In this document: positions 8,283 through 18,651 of the stretch, in pieces | Position numbering within the stretch: the stretch's first letter is position 1 | Layout of the letters: the number at the start of each line of letters is the position of its first letter | Assembly (NCBI GenBank): GCA_963708235.1 | Contig: OY970200.1 | Span: forward strand, 248,001 to 312,000 | From: G963708235 sp963708235 | Lineage (GTDB): Bacteria > Actinomycetota > Acidimicrobiia > Spongiisociales > UBA5794 | Reading direction: 5' to 3' | DNA length: 64,000 nucleotides | The notes under the pieces: generated by a model | Databases searched by the model: none | Told to the model about the DNA's origin: nothing | The model's input: only the letters and a program-made list of their open reading frames with translations | Translations under genes and position numbers: made by a program

Positions 8283-10409
8283 ATGACCACCGACCACGAT
8301 CCCACCTCCGAACCGGACCAGCCCACGCCCGACGGCGGTGGTGCCCCCGACCCGGTACCGACCACCGAGGACGCACCGACGGATCCTGCCGGCCCCGACC
8401 CGTTCGAACCTGTCGCCCCGGATCCGTACGACCCCGTCGCCCAGGAGCCAGCGGGAGTCGACGGGACCATCTCCGCCACCACGCCGGACCCGGACGATCC
8501 CACGGTCGAAGCCGGCGCCCCCACCCCGGCCGGGCCCGCCGATGACGGACTCCCGGTTGAAGGTCTCGCTGCCGGCGAAGAAGCCGGCGACCTGACGCTT
8601 GCCAACGCCGCCGCCGGTGACGGGACCACCGACGACATCGCACCGTCGGCAGCGGAAACCACGGACACCATGCCCGGTCTGGAGACCCCCGCCGAGAAGG
8701 CGGTCGCCGAGCGGGGCTCTGGAGGCGGTTCCGGCAAGCGGTTGCTGGTGATCGGAGCGATCCTCGTCGCCATCCTTGCCATCGGCGCCATTGCCTACGC
8801 CGTCGTGCAGAACCGCATCGGTTCTCCGGACGATGCCCTGGCGGCGATCCCGTCCGATGTCGCCATGGTGATGTCGATCGACCTCCGTCATTTCTCCGAC
8901 AACGAAGGCTACGACCGGATGCTGGCCGCAATGGATCCGTTGCTCGCCGAGGCCGACGCCGAAATCGAGTCGGTCGATGACGCCATCGCCGAGATCGACC
9001 GCATGCTCGAAGACGAACTCGGGGTCACCCTCACCGACGACGTATTCCCATGGATCGGTCGCTCGGCGGCGTTCTCGTTGACCGATCTCTCGGCGGTGGA
9101 GGACGGGGCGGAGCCGGAAGGAGTGCTCTTCGCCGCATCGATCCGGGACGAGGAGGCCGCCCGCGACTTCGTCGACAAGCTGATCGCCGGGAATGAGGCC
9201 GAGGTGGAGCGTCGCACCGTCGAAGGCGCCTCGACCGAGGCCTATGTCTTGGATCTCGAACTCGAAACGGGTTGGGTTCTGGTGGAGAATGACCTGCTCA
9301 CGATTGCCAGCGACGAGGCCACGCTGGTCCGGTCGCTCGCCGCCGTCGACTCGGGTGAAGGTGTCGCCGACGACGAGGCGTATCGCACCGTGGTCGACGA
9401 GCTTCCGGCCGACAGCGGTGTCCGCATGTTCATGTCGGGGGAGTTCCTCACCGAAGCCATGAACGAGGCCCAGGCGACGCTCGAAGATGTCGGCGAGACG
9501 CCCGAGGTCGAGGTCGCCGACTTCGCCATGTCGATGGGGCTCACCGACCTCGGTATCGCCATGAACTTCGTCACGTCCACCGCCGTGATCGAGGGCATTG
9601 ACAGCCCGACGATCCTGCCGCCGCCGCTGGGCGCCGACTTGCCCGACGACACCCTCTTCTACCTGGGCTTTGCGGTCGAGACCGACCCACCCACCATCGG
9701 TGCCCTGCTCAGGGAGCAGGACGACGACATGATGGGCAGCGTCGAAGAGTTCGAAGAGAGCTTCCTCGGTACCGATTCGCTGAGCGCCCTCCTCGACCAG
9801 ATCACCCCGGAGTTCGCCATCGCCCTCACTCCGGCGCTGGGTGGGATGCCGATGGCCGGGGCGCTGCCGGTCGACATCTCCGGGCTGCTCTCGCTCGGGA
9901 TCAGCGATCGGGATGCGGTGATCGGGATCACCGAGGACATCGCCGAATGGGTGGGAATGGCCGGGGTCACCGTCGAGCGCACCGGCGACGAGTGGGAGGT
10001 GCTGATCGGTCCCGATTCGCCGATCCTGGTGTGGACCGTCACCGATGACGCCATCCGGATCGCAACCGACCGGTCCGTGCTCGGCGCCTTTGCCGAAGAC
10101 GGTGGCACCGACTCGACAACGGACGACACGGCGACGGATGACACGGCGACCGATGACACCGGGTCTGGTGACGGTCCCAACGACCTGAGCCTGCTCGACG
10201 ATGCGCTCCCCGGCGACGGGGTGAACTTCTATGTCGACATCGCCGGTTTCATCGATGCCATCGGTGCCGCCGGCCCTGACACCGACGTCTTCGCCGGGTT
10301 CGACTCGGTGGCCGCCTCGGTCGAGGAACGCGATGATCTCGTCCACGTCGGCATGATCATCAAGCTCACCGAAACCTCCGGCGACGGAGTCGACGCCCTG
10401 GACCAGTAG
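8283..10409 (+). CDS. DUF3352-type membrane protein with Pro/Asp-rich N-terminus
   Basis: This 708-residue protein has a disordered N-terminal tail of about 150 residues rich in Pro, Asp, Thr and Glu. One transmembrane helix follows (GKRLLVIGAILVAILAIGAI, about 154-175), then a long extracytoplasmic domain. That domain begins DDALAAIPSDVAMVMSIDLR, the pattern of the DUF3352 family, whose function is unknown. Near residues 615-630 is a low-complexity TDDTATDDTATDDTGSGDG insert made of near-identical 15-bp DNA units. The gene stands alone and is followed by a strong hairpin at 10436-10474. A 900-codon open frame on the other strand is a composition artefact. Confidence 0.75.
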   Translation: MTTDHDPTSEPDQPTPDGGGAPDPVPTTEDAPTDPAGPDPFEPVAPDPYDPVAQEPAGVDGTISATTPDPDDPTVEAGAPTPAGPADDGLPVEGLAAGEEAGDLTLANAAAGDGTTDDIAPSAAETTDTMPGLETPAEKAVAERGSGGGSGKRLLVIGAILVAILAIGAIAYAVVQNRIGSPDDALAAIPSDVAMVMSIDLRHFSDNEGYDRMLAAMDPLLAEADAEIESVDDAIAEIDRMLEDELGVTLTDDVFPWIGRSAAFSLTDLSAVEDGAEPEGVLFAASIRDEEAARDFVDKLIAGNEAEVERRTVEGASTEAYVLDLELETGWVLVENDLLTIASDEATLVRSLAAVDSGEGVADDEAYRTVVDELPADSGVRMFMSGEFLTEAMNEAQATLEDVGETPEVEVADFAMSMGLTDLGIAMNFVTSTAVIEGIDSPTILPPPLGADLPDDTLFYLGFAVETDPPTIGALLREQDDDMMGSVEEFEESFLGTDSLSALLDQITPEFAIALTPALGGMPMAGALPVDISGLLSLGISDRDAVIGITEDIAEWVGMAGVTVERTGDEWEVLIGPDSPILVWTVTDDAIRIATDRSVLGAFAEDGGTDSTTDDTATDDTATDDTGSGDGPNDLSLLDDALPGDGVNFYVDIAGFIDAIGAAGPDTDVFAGFDSVAASVEERDDLVHVGMIIKLTETSGDGVDALDQ

Positions 10410-10435
10410 CCAGCGTCATCTCGGACAAGACACCG

Positions 10436-10474
10436 CTCGGCCCTCTCCACCCTCAACCGGTGGGGAGGGCCGAG
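10436..10474. terminator. Hairpin terminator after the DUF3352 gene
   Basis: A 16-bp stem (10436-10451 with 10459-10474, one T:G pair) encloses a 7-nt loop 26 nt after the stop codon. There is no clear T-tract. Its right arm contains GTGGGGAGGGCC, related to the repeat family described at 10546. Confidence 0.65.
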
Positions 10475-10545
10475 TCGCGCTGGCGCCCCCGCGTTCTCCG
10501 ACGACTTCATAGGGCGATCCTCTGGCCGAACGGCAGGTGACCTTT

Positions 10546-10825
10546 TCTGGCCCTCCCCGCCCTGGGGGGCGGGGAGGCTGCGCACGCCTTGGCGGACGCA
10601 GACGGGGCGGGGCGCGACGTCAATGTCCGCTAGAGCGCAGTGTCACCGACGGCCAACCGACCAGGCTGCGCGTCCGCACGGCGACACCCACCGCACGGGA
10701 CCTTCCAAGATCCAGGGATGCAGAGCTCGCGCCCCGCCCCGCCTCCTCCCAGAACCTCGGAGGCACCCCGCCCCCCAGGGCGGGGAGGGCCAAGCGGAAG
10801 ATTCGCCCCAGGGCGGGGAGGGCCC
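10546..10825. repeat. Interspersed GC-rich 3'-end repeat, copy A
   Basis: This fills the 358-bp gap between the convergent ends of the DUF3352 gene and purB. It opens with a perfect 11-bp hairpin (10552-10562 with 10567-10577, loop TGGG) and ends with two copies of GGGCGGGGAGGGCC (10778-10791 and 10811-10824). The hairpin at 10766-10785 has loop CCCA. Two internal blocks closely match the copy at 30191: one around GGACGCAGACGGGGCGG (10593-10609) and one around CCCAGAACCTCGGAGGCACC (10748-10767). No plausible gene is inside. The hairpins could stop transcription from both sides. Confidence 0.7.
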
Positions 10826-10832
10826 GGTGGAG

Positions 10833-12125
10833 TCAGCTGATGGCTTCGAGGCGGTCGAAGACGATGTCGGCGTTGCGGAGGAAACGGTCGATGGTGAAGC
10901 AGGCGGCAAGGGTATCGGTGGAGATCGTCACCTCTGGATCGGCGGCCAGCAGGTCGTGGAGCGGTGTTGCGCTCTCCCATGCCTCCATGGCGTTGCGCTG
11001 CACGATCCGGTAGGCCTTGTCGCGCGACAACCCTGACTCGATCAGCTCCAGCAGCACGGCCTGGGAGAAGACGAGACCCCTGGTCGACTCCAGGTTGGCG
11101 GCCATCCGCGCCTCGTCGACGACGAGGTTGTCGACGAGCTTGGTCATCCGGACCAGGGTGTAGTCGAGCAGGATGCAGGCATCCGGAAGAGCGACGCGCT
11201 CCGCCGCCGAATGGCTGATGTCGCGCTCGTGCCACAACGCGATGTTCTCCAGACCGACCCCGGCGTACCCCCGCAGCAGTCGCGACACCCCGGTGGCGTT
11301 CTCCGAGGCGATCGGGTTGCGTTTGTGCGGCATCGCCGACGAGCCCTTCTGACCCGATCCGAACGACTCGCGAACCTCGCCGACCTCGCTGCGTTGCAGA
11401 TGGCGGATCTCGGTGGCGAAACGCTCCAGCGACGAACCGGTGATGGCGATCACCGACAGCAGCTCGGCGTGACGATCGCGATGGGTGATCTGCGACGAGG
11501 CGGGCTCGACACCGATCCCGAGCCGTTTGCAGACGTAGGCCTCGACCGTCGGCGGCGTGTGGGCGTATGTGCCGACCGCCCCGGAGATCTTGCCGACCGC
11601 CACCGAGTCGCGGGCGGCGCGCAGCCGGGTGCGGTCACGGTCCAGCTCGAAGGCCCAGGTCGCCAGCTTGAGACCGAACGTGGTCGGCTCCGCCCAGATG
11701 CCGTGGGTCCGACCGATCATCGGGGTGCGGCGATGCTCCGTGGCGCGACGTACCACCACCGCAAACAGATCGTCGAGACGTCGCAGCAGCAAGTCGGCGG
11801 CGTCACGGAGGATGGCGCCCTGGGCGGTGTCGAGGACGTCGGACGAAGTGAGCCCGTAGTGGACCCATTCGCCGCCCTCGGACACCGACTCGGCGAGGAC
11901 GTCGACAAAGGCGGCCACATCATGACTGGTCACCGCCTCGCGTTCCTTCCACACATCGGGATCGACCTCGGGGGCGTTGCGGACCGCCGTGGCGGCGGCG
12001 GCAGGAGCCACCCCTTCGGCAACCCACGCCTCCACCACCAGCGTCTCGACCTCCTTCCACACCGCCAGACGGTGGGGCTCGCCCCACAACGCCGACATCT
12101 CGGGAAGGCTGTAGCGGGGGATCAT
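10833..12125 (-). CDS. purB: Adenylosuccinate lyase
   Basis: PurB cleaves both SAICAR and adenylosuccinate, releasing fumarate, so it serves the IMP and AMP branches. The 430-residue protein begins MIPRYSLPEMSALWGE. It contains GRTHGIWAEPTTFGLK and the fumarase/aspartase-superfamily signature GSSAMPHKRNP. The ATG at 12125 overlaps the purE stop as ATGA; extending the frame upstream would only read through purE in the wrong phase. It is the last gene of the purA-purD-purE-purB operon and is followed by the hairpin-rich repeat at 10546-10825. Confidence 0.97.
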   Translation of the reverse strand: MIPRYSLPEMSALWGEPHRLAVWKEVETLVVEAWVAEGVAPAAAATAVRNAPEVDPDVWKEREAVTSHDVAAFVDVLAESVSEGGEWVHYGLTSSDVLDTAQGAILRDAADLLLRRLDDLFAVVVRRATEHRRTPMIGRTHGIWAEPTTFGLKLATWAFELDRDRTRLRAARDSVAVGKISGAVGTYAHTPPTVEAYVCKRLGIGVEPASSQITHRDRHAELLSVIAITGSSLERFATEIRHLQRSEVGEVRESFGSGQKGSSAMPHKRNPIASENATGVSRLLRGYAGVGLENIALWHERDISHSAAERVALPDACILLDYTLVRMTKLVDNLVVDEARMAANLESTRGLVFSQAVLLELIESGLSRDKAYRIVQRNAMEAWESATPLHDLLAADPEVTISTDTLAACFTIDRFLRNADIVFDRLEAIS

Positions 12126-12568
12126 CCGGCGAGGTCGACCCGGTACGCATCCAGCTTGGCGGCAAGCTCGCCGTCGGTCACCGACAGGATCGCAACGGCG
12201 AGATAGGCGGCGTTGGCGGCAGAGTCGACGGCGACGGTGGCTACCGGGATCCCCGTAGGCATCTGCACCGTCGACAGCAGCGCATCCATCCCACCCAGAC
12301 CGCCGGCGGCGACCGGAACGCCGATCACCGGCAACGTGGAGTGGGCGGCGACCGCCCCGGCGAGATGGGCAGCCTTGCCGGCCCCGCAGATGATGGCGCC
12401 GAACCCGGCGTCCCGGGCACCGGTGGCGAACTCGGCCACCTTCGCCGGGGTGCGGTGCGCCGACATGACGTGGACCTCGTGTTCGACGCCGAACTCGCCC
12501 AGCACGTCGGCGGCCGGCTGCATCTTCCCCATGTCCTTGTCGGACCCCATCAGGATGGCGACCTTCAT
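12122..12568 (-). CDS. purE: 5-(carboxyamino)imidazole ribonucleotide mutase
   Basis: PurE (class I) moves the carboxylate of N5-CAIR to give CAIR, the substrate of PurC. The 148-residue protein shows GSDKDMGKM at 9-17, SAHRTP near 36-41 and the glycine-rich GVPVAAGGLGGMDALLSTVQMP segment typical of the family. A class I PurE normally needs PurK to make N5-CAIR, and no purK is in this window. The ATG at 12568 overlaps the purD stop (ATGA), and its own stop overlaps the purB start (ATGA). Confidence 0.96.
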   Translation of the reverse strand: MKVAILMGSDKDMGKMQPAADVLGEFGVEHEVHVMSAHRTPAKVAEFATGARDAGFGAIICGAGKAAHLAGAVAAHSTLPVIGVPVAAGGLGGMDALLSTVQMPTGIPVATVAVDSAANAAYLAVAILSVTDGELAAKLDAYRVDLAG

Positions 12569-13817
12569 GATGCGATATCTCCTCGTGTCTGTTTGCCTTT
12601 GAACTCGATGGTGGCGGCCGCCTCATAGGCGATGCGGCGGGCGGTGGCGATATCCGGTCCCAGCCCCACGGCGGAAAGCACCCGTCCGCCGGAGGTGACG
12701 ACGCCGCCGTTGCCGTTGGCGGTCCCCGCATGAAAGATCAGGACGTCGGCCCGATCGGCCAGTGCGTCGAGACCCGTGATCGACGCCCCGGTCTTCGGGG
12801 CCATCGGGTACCCGGGTGTGGCCAGCACCACGTTGACGGCAGCCTGGTCCTTCCATTCCAGGTCCCGGTTGCCGAGGCGGCCGGAGGCGGCGTCGACCAG
12901 CAGCGCCAGCAGATCATGGTCGAGCCGGGGGAGCACCACCTGGGTCTCCGGATCGCCGAGACGGGTGTTGAACTCGAGCACCTTGGGCCCGTCGGCGGTG
13001 AGCATCAGCCCGACGTACAGGAACCCGACGTAGGGTTCGTGACGCTCGGCCATCACGGTGAGAACCGGGGACACGATGTTGCGCATCGTGTCCGCAACCA
13101 GGTCGTCGGGGAGGTCGTCCACCGGGGAGTAACAGCCCATCCCGCCGGTGTTGGGTCCGGTGTCGGCATCGCCGAGACGCTTGTAGTCCCGGGCGGGAGC
13201 CAGGGGGATGGCGTGGCTGCCATCGCAGATGGCGAAGATCGATACCTCACGGCCTTCCAGGTGCTCCTCGATCACGACGGTGGACCCGGCGTCACCGAAT
13301 CCGCCTTCGAGACAGTGGCGGGCCCATGCGGTGGCGGCGACGAGATCCTCCGTGACCAGGACCCCCTTGCCGGCGGCCAGACCGTCCGCTTTGACGACGT
13401 ACGGTGCGGGAGCGGTATCGAGGTATGCAGCCGCCGCATCGGCATCGGTGAACGACCTGGCGGCGGCGGTGGGGATGCCCGCCTGGCGCATCACCTCTTT
13501 GGAGAACGCCTTCGAAGCCTCGAGTTGTGCCCCGGCGACACCGGGACCGAACGCCGCCACCCCGGCTCTCGTCAGGGCGTCCACCACCCCGGCGGCAAGC
13601 GGCGCTTCGGGTCCGACCACCACCAGATCGATCTTCTCGGCGACGGCGAAGGCGGTGACGGCGTCGGGATCGGTGGGGTCGAGGTCGGGCTCGATGCGAC
13701 CCAACCCGGCGAGCCCCGGGTTGCCGGGGGCGCTGATCAGGGTGTCGAGAAGGGGGCTCTGTGCCAGCTTCCAACCAAGCGCATGCTCGCGCCCTCCGCC
13801 TCCGAGAAGCAGAACCC

Positions 13818-13821
<4 letters not shown>
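12565..13821 (-). CDS. purD: Phosphoribosylamine-glycine ligase (GAR synthetase)
   Basis: PurD ligates glycine to phosphoribosylamine with ATP, the second step of purine synthesis. The 418-residue ATP-grasp protein starts VRVLLLGGGGREHALGWKL. It has EEHLEGREVSIFAICDG and the conserved DYKRLGDADTGPNTGGMG region that binds nucleotide and metal. I chose the GTG at 13821, which overlaps the purA stop as GTGA. The long in-frame extension to 14184 reads antiphase through purA and is not part of the protein. Its stop overlaps the purE ATG. Confidence 0.97.
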
Positions 13822-15098
<1,277 letters not shown>

Positions 15099-15136
15099 GG
15101 TGGAAGCGCTCCCGGGTCGACGACGACGGAGACACG

Positions 15137-15142
15137 ATTGTA
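15137..15142 (-). promoter_or_regulatory. -10 box TACAAT upstream of purA
   Basis: Read on the minus strand, TACAAT lies 38 nt before the purA ATG. It is the best -10 element in the 136-bp divergent region between purA and the TetR gene. No good -35 hexamer is visible. Confidence 0.4.
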
Positions 15143-15191
15143 GAGGGCGGGGACACCGCCGCCGCCCGGAGGGTCCGGGATCGGTGCGGTA

Positions 15192-15197
15192 TACACT
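15192..15197 (+). promoter_or_regulatory. -10 box TACACT upstream of the TetR gene
   Basis: TACACT (within ATACACT) lies 37 nt before the GTG at 15235. An upstream in-frame GTG at 15184 falls before this box, which supports the downstream start for the regulator. Confidence 0.4.
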
Positions 15198-15234
15198 CGC
15201 TGCCGAGAGAGAGCAGCGGCTGCGGGGAGAGGCA

Positions 15235-15837
15235 GTGCCGCGAATCCGTGCGAGGACGATTGCCGAGCACAAGCAGCTGACCCGGGGCCAGATCATCGAC
15301 GCCGGGTATCAGATGTTCGTCGCTTACGGTTTTGCGCGCACCAGCCTTGCCGAGGTCGCCGCCCTCGCCGGACTGGGTCGAACCACGCTCTACGAGTATT
15401 TCCCCAGCAAGGAGGATCTGCTCCATGCGGTGGTCGACGCCAAAGTGCTTCCCGCCTTCGAGGACCTCGTCGGGTGCGCAGCCGAGGGCAGCACCGTGGA
15501 TCGCCTCGAACAGCTGTTTCGGGCGGCGTTCGAGACGGTGGCGACCCATCCGGACCTGGGCGTGCTCCTTTTCGGGGTGGCCCGGGAGATGCCACGGGAC
15601 ACGCCGCAACGCATCTGGTCGGCGGCGGCTCCCTTGACCGAAGAGATCCGAAAGCTGTGTGCCCAAGGGGTCGCCGAGGGCGAGATGAGCGCCAACTGTC
15701 CCGATCGGTTGGCGCAATCGGTCCGCGACCTTCTGGTCGGCGGTCTCGATGTGGTGGCGGCCGATGGCGCCGACGTCGATGTGGAGGCGCTTCTCGCCGA
15801 CCGGCTCAGGTTTCTCCGCACCGGGATAAGTGTCTGA
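15235..15837 (+). CDS. TetR/AcrR-family transcriptional regulator
   Basis: This 200-residue regulator has an N-terminal helix-turn-helix at about 20-65: IIDAGYQMFVAYGF, then TSLAEVAALAGLGRTTLYEY and FPSKEDLLHAV. A helical C-terminal ligand-binding domain follows. The GTG at 15235 has GGGGAGAGG just upstream. It is divergent from purA and convergent with the ybaK-type gene. TetR proteins often control a divergent neighbour, but purA control is only a possibility and no shared operator dyad is obvious. Confidence 0.88.
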   Translation: MPRIRARTIAEHKQLTRGQIIDAGYQMFVAYGFARTSLAEVAALAGLGRTTLYEYFPSKEDLLHAVVDAKVLPAFEDLVGCAAEGSTVDRLEQLFRAAFETVATHPDLGVLLFGVAREMPRDTPQRIWSAAAPLTEEIRKLCAQGVAEGEMSANCPDRLAQSVRDLLVGGLDVVAADGADVDVEALLADRLRFLRTGISV

Positions 15838-15850
15838 CCGCTCCGACCGG

Positions 15851-16381
15851 CTACGGAGTGTCGGGGCGGGTCAGCGGGGCGAGCACGGCACCGGTGAGCC
15901 GGACGTAGTCGTCGGGGGCGATCATGAGCTGGAGTCCCTTGGTGCCCGCCGATACCCCGATCCGATCGTGGAGTTGCGCCGAGACGTCGAGGTAGACGGG
16001 GAGTGCCTTGCGCGACCCGAGCGCCGTCACCCCGCCCCGCCGGTACCCGGTGAGCGGTTCGACGTCCTTGACCGCCATCATCGCCACCTTCCGCTCACCG
16101 GCGGCGTGCGCCAGCGCCTTGAGGTCGAGCTCGGCGTCGGCAGGGACCACGGCGAAACAGGCGCCGTTGGTCCCTTCCGTCACCAGCGTCTTGAACACCT
16201 GTGACGCCGGGACCCCGATCAGCTCGGCCACCGCGGTGGCGTTGAAGTCCTCCATGGAGATCTCGTAGCTGCGCAGCTCATGGACGATGCCGGCGCGTTC
16301 CACGAGACGCACCGCATTGGTCTTGCTGGCCTTTGCTGCCACCTGCCCGGCTCCCGTCGGTCGTCGCCCTGTTGCGGCCAC
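15851..16381 (-). CDS. ybaK: YbaK/EbsC-type aminoacyl-tRNA deacylase
   Basis: This 176-residue protein belongs to the YbaK/EbsC family, which hydrolyses mischarged Cys-tRNA(Pro) and related substrates. It shows the family layout: IVHELRSYE, then VFKTLVTEGTNGACFAVVPAD, LAHAAGERKVAMM, the basic pocket GYRRGGVTALGSRKALPVYLD and GTKGLQLMIAPDDYVRLT. The start is a GTG at 16381 without a clear Shine-Dalgarno site. It ends 13 nt from the TetR stop on the opposite strand. Ybak is a functional-family name here; the exact substrate may differ. Confidence 0.88.
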   Translation of the reverse strand: MAATGRRPTGAGQVAAKASKTNAVRLVERAGIVHELRSYEISMEDFNATAVAELIGVPASQVFKTLVTEGTNGACFAVVPADAELDLKALAHAAGERKVAMMAVKDVEPLTGYRRGGVTALGSRKALPVYLDVSAQLHDRIGVSAGTKGLQLMIAPDDYVRLTGAVLAPLTRPDTP

Positions 16382-16504
16382 GCTATCAGCGGCCCGATGG
16401 CTTGGGCACCATGTGGGACGACGTCCGCCTCCCGGCGGACGGTGCCGGCGCGACAGAGCCTCGGGCGGCGCAGTGATGCGTCACCCGAGGCTCCACTCGT
16501 CCTG

Positions 16505-16673
16505 GCTAGTGCTGCGACCACTAACGTTCGCCGCGTTCAGGGCGGCCAGATGACGTCGCTGGCTGCGTCCTCGTCCTCGACGTATCCACTGATATGCCTT
16601 CGTCCTGCGTCCTTGCCATCAACGCCCCTGGCTCGCCCTGAACATCGCCAACATCAGTGGCCACAGCACTAGC
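16505..16673. mobile_element. MITE-like element with ~39-bp terminal inverted repeats
   Basis: The sequence starting GCTAGTGCTG at 16505 is repeated in inverted orientation, ending at 16673. About 31 of the 39 outer bases match (for example GTTCAGGGCG at the inner end of each arm). The interior is about 90 bp and encodes nothing convincing. A TA or CTAG duplication at the ends is possible. The right arm contains the TAG stop of the ABC permease gene, so insertion would have occurred at that gene's very end. Size and structure fit a non-autonomous element; no transposase is nearby. Confidence 0.6.
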
Positions 16674-17514
16674 TCTTGCTGGTGGAGAGCCGGTACTGGC
16701 GCACCGACAGCGGGATGAAGATCGCCAGAATGATCCCGATCCAGATCAGTGTGTAGATCACCGGGTTCTGCAGCGACCACGCCTGCGACGGCGATGCGAT
16801 GTCGATTCCGCTCGCCTGCAGGTCGGCGATCAGCTCCGCCGAGGGAGCGTTGCCGAACAGTTCCCGTGCCGCCTGGGTCACCGCCGACACCGGGTTCCAT
16901 TCGGCGAATGTCTGCAGCGGCCCTGGAAGATTCTCCAGCGGCACGAAGGCGTTCGAAATGAACGTCAGCGGCATGATCACCATGAACGACGCGTTGTTGA
17001 TCACCTCGACGCTGGGCACCAGCAGACCGATGTAGGCCATCACCCAGGAGAAGGCATAGGCAAACAACAGCAGCAGCAGGAACCCGGAAATGGTCTCCAG
17101 CGGGCTTCCGTGCACCCTCCAACCGACGACGAGTCCGGTGAGGGCCATGATGCCTACGGACAGGACGTTGTAGACGACGTCGCTGGCAGTCCGCCCCACG
17201 ATCACCGCCGATCGTGACATCGGCAACGAGCGGAACCGGTCGATGATCCCCTTCGCCATGTCCTCGGCGATCCCGGCGCCGGTGAACGTGGCGCCGAAGA
17301 CCACCGTCTGGGCGAAGATCCCGGCGATCAACCATTCCCGGTACGGGATACCCGGAATCGCAATCGACCCGCCGAATACGTACACGAACAGCAGCACGAA
17401 CATGATGGGTGACATCAACACCCAGACCAGCACCTCGGGGACGCGCTTGATCTTGATCAGGTTCCGCTTGGCGACCACGGCTCCGTCAGCCACGGCTTCG
17501 AGCAGGGTGCTCAT
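16669..17514 (-). CDS. ABC-2 type exporter permease (DrrB-like)
   Basis: This 281-residue integral membrane protein has about six transmembrane segments. It begins with the cytoplasmic MSTLLEAVADGAVVAKRNLIKIKR and has the ABC-2 pattern AKGIIDRFRSLPMSRSAVIVGR in its middle. It would form the channel of a multidrug or antibiotic exporter with the ATPase encoded just upstream. The ATG at 17514 overlaps the ATPase stop as ATGA. The stop codon lies inside the terminal repeat of the MITE-like element, so the last residues (STSKS) may have been reshaped by that insertion. Confidence 0.88.
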   Translation of the reverse strand: MSTLLEAVADGAVVAKRNLIKIKRVPEVLVWVLMSPIMFVLLFVYVFGGSIAIPGIPYREWLIAGIFAQTVVFGATFTGAGIAEDMAKGIIDRFRSLPMSRSAVIVGRTASDVVYNVLSVGIMALTGLVVGWRVHGSPLETISGFLLLLLFAYAFSWVMAYIGLLVPSVEVINNASFMVIMPLTFISNAFVPLENLPGPLQTFAEWNPVSAVTQAARELFGNAPSAELIADLQASGIDIASPSQAWSLQNPVIYTLIWIGIILAIFIPLSVRQYRLSTSKS

Positions 17515-18527
17515 CGCGCCACCTCCTTTGTGGTGTTGGCCATCGAGCCGGCATCGGTGTCGGTATCGGATTCGTCCCCGTCGCCACCTTCGGCGGTCCG
17601 CCCGGTCAGCGTGAGGAACACATCGTCGAGGGTGGGCCGGCGTAGGCCGACGTCGGACAGCTCCAGGTGTTCGGCATCGAAGGCACGAAGCACGTCGCGC
17701 AGCGCCTTGGCGCCACCGGAGACCGGTGCGGTCAGCGACCGGCTCCGCTCGTCGATGCGGACCTCGTCGACCGCAAACCGGGCGAGGACGGCGGCCGCAG
17801 CGGGAATGTCGGTGGGGTGGTCCAGGACCACCTCGATCCGCTCCCCGCCGAGTTGTTCCTTGAGCTGGTCGGCGGTACCGCGGGCGATCGCCCGACCATG
17901 GTCGATGACGACGATATCGTCGGCGAGCTGGTCGGCCTCTTCCATGTACTGGGTGGTGAGCAACAGCGTGGTGCCTTCGCTGACGAGGCGCCGGATCACC
18001 TCCCACATGTCCGCCCGGCTGCGCGGGTCGAGACCGGTCGTCGGCTCGTCGAGGAAGAGCACCGCCGGCTTGGCGACCAGCGCACCGGCCAGGTCGAGAC
18101 GGCGACGCATCCCACCCGAGTAGGTCTTGACAGGCCGATCGCCGGCGTCGGTCAGGTGGAAGTCGGCGAGGAGCTCGCGGGCCCGGGTTCGCGACTTGTC
18201 GCGGCCCAGCCGGTACAGCCTGCCGATCATGTCCAGGTTCTCGAAGCCGGTGAGGTACTCGTCGACCGCGGCGTACTGGCCGGAGAGCCCGATGCGGTGC
18301 CGGACGCCGTCGGGGTCCTCCACCACGTCGATGCCGGCGACCCTTGCGGATCCCGCCGTGGGCAGGAGGAGGGTGGTCAGGATGCGAACCGCCGTCGTCT
18401 TGCCGGCGCCATTGGGGCCGAGCAGCCCGAGCACGGTGCCCTCCGGCACTGCCAGGTCGAGCCCGTCGAGCGCTACGACATCGCCGTAGTGCTTGACGAG
18501 ACCGGTTGCGTAGATGATGTCGTTCAT
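17511..18527 (-). CDS. ABC exporter ATP-binding protein (DrrA-like)
   Basis: This 338-residue ATPase resembles daunorubicin-resistance DrrA proteins. Walker A GPNGAGKT is at 37-44, the signature SGGMRRR at 137-143 and Walker B VLFLDEP at about 156-162, with the typical DrrA C-terminal extension. The ATG at 18527 has GAGAGG directly upstream; the frame is open further upstream without a family match. It is the first gene of a two-gene exporter operon. A 9-bp perfect dyad at 18652-18674 lies 125 bp upstream and may be its operator. The drug or lipid substrate is unknown. Confidence 0.9.
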   Translation of the reverse strand: MNDIIYATGLVKHYGDVVALDGLDLAVPEGTVLGLLGPNGAGKTTAVRILTTLLLPTAGSARVAGIDVVEDPDGVRHRIGLSGQYAAVDEYLTGFENLDMIGRLYRLGRDKSRTRARELLADFHLTDAGDRPVKTYSGGMRRRLDLAGALVAKPAVLFLDEPTTGLDPRSRADMWEVIRRLVSEGTTLLLTTQYMEEADQLADDIVVIDHGRAIARGTADQLKEQLGGERIEVVLDHPTDIPAAAAVLARFAVDEVRIDERSRSLTAPVSGGAKALRDVLRAFDAEHLELSDVGLRRPTLDDVFLTLTGRTAEGGDGDESDTDTDAGSMANTTKEVAR

Positions 18528-18651
18528 ACCTCTCACATTCTCCAAGTCGCTGTCGGGCGTGGCCGCAGCGGCAGTTTCGGGTCCCCGGGGCGGTAGGGAT
18601 GGGGCGGTCGGGTGTGGGTGCCGTTTCTGTCGTATCGCACCGTACGAGCCA

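Noticed and set aside
7644..10346. A 900-codon open frame on the minus strand opposite the DUF3352 gene
   Set aside because: It has no recognisable domain and its composition (runs of Arg, Gly, His and Asp) is that of high-GC antisense. The plus strand carries a coherent membrane protein.
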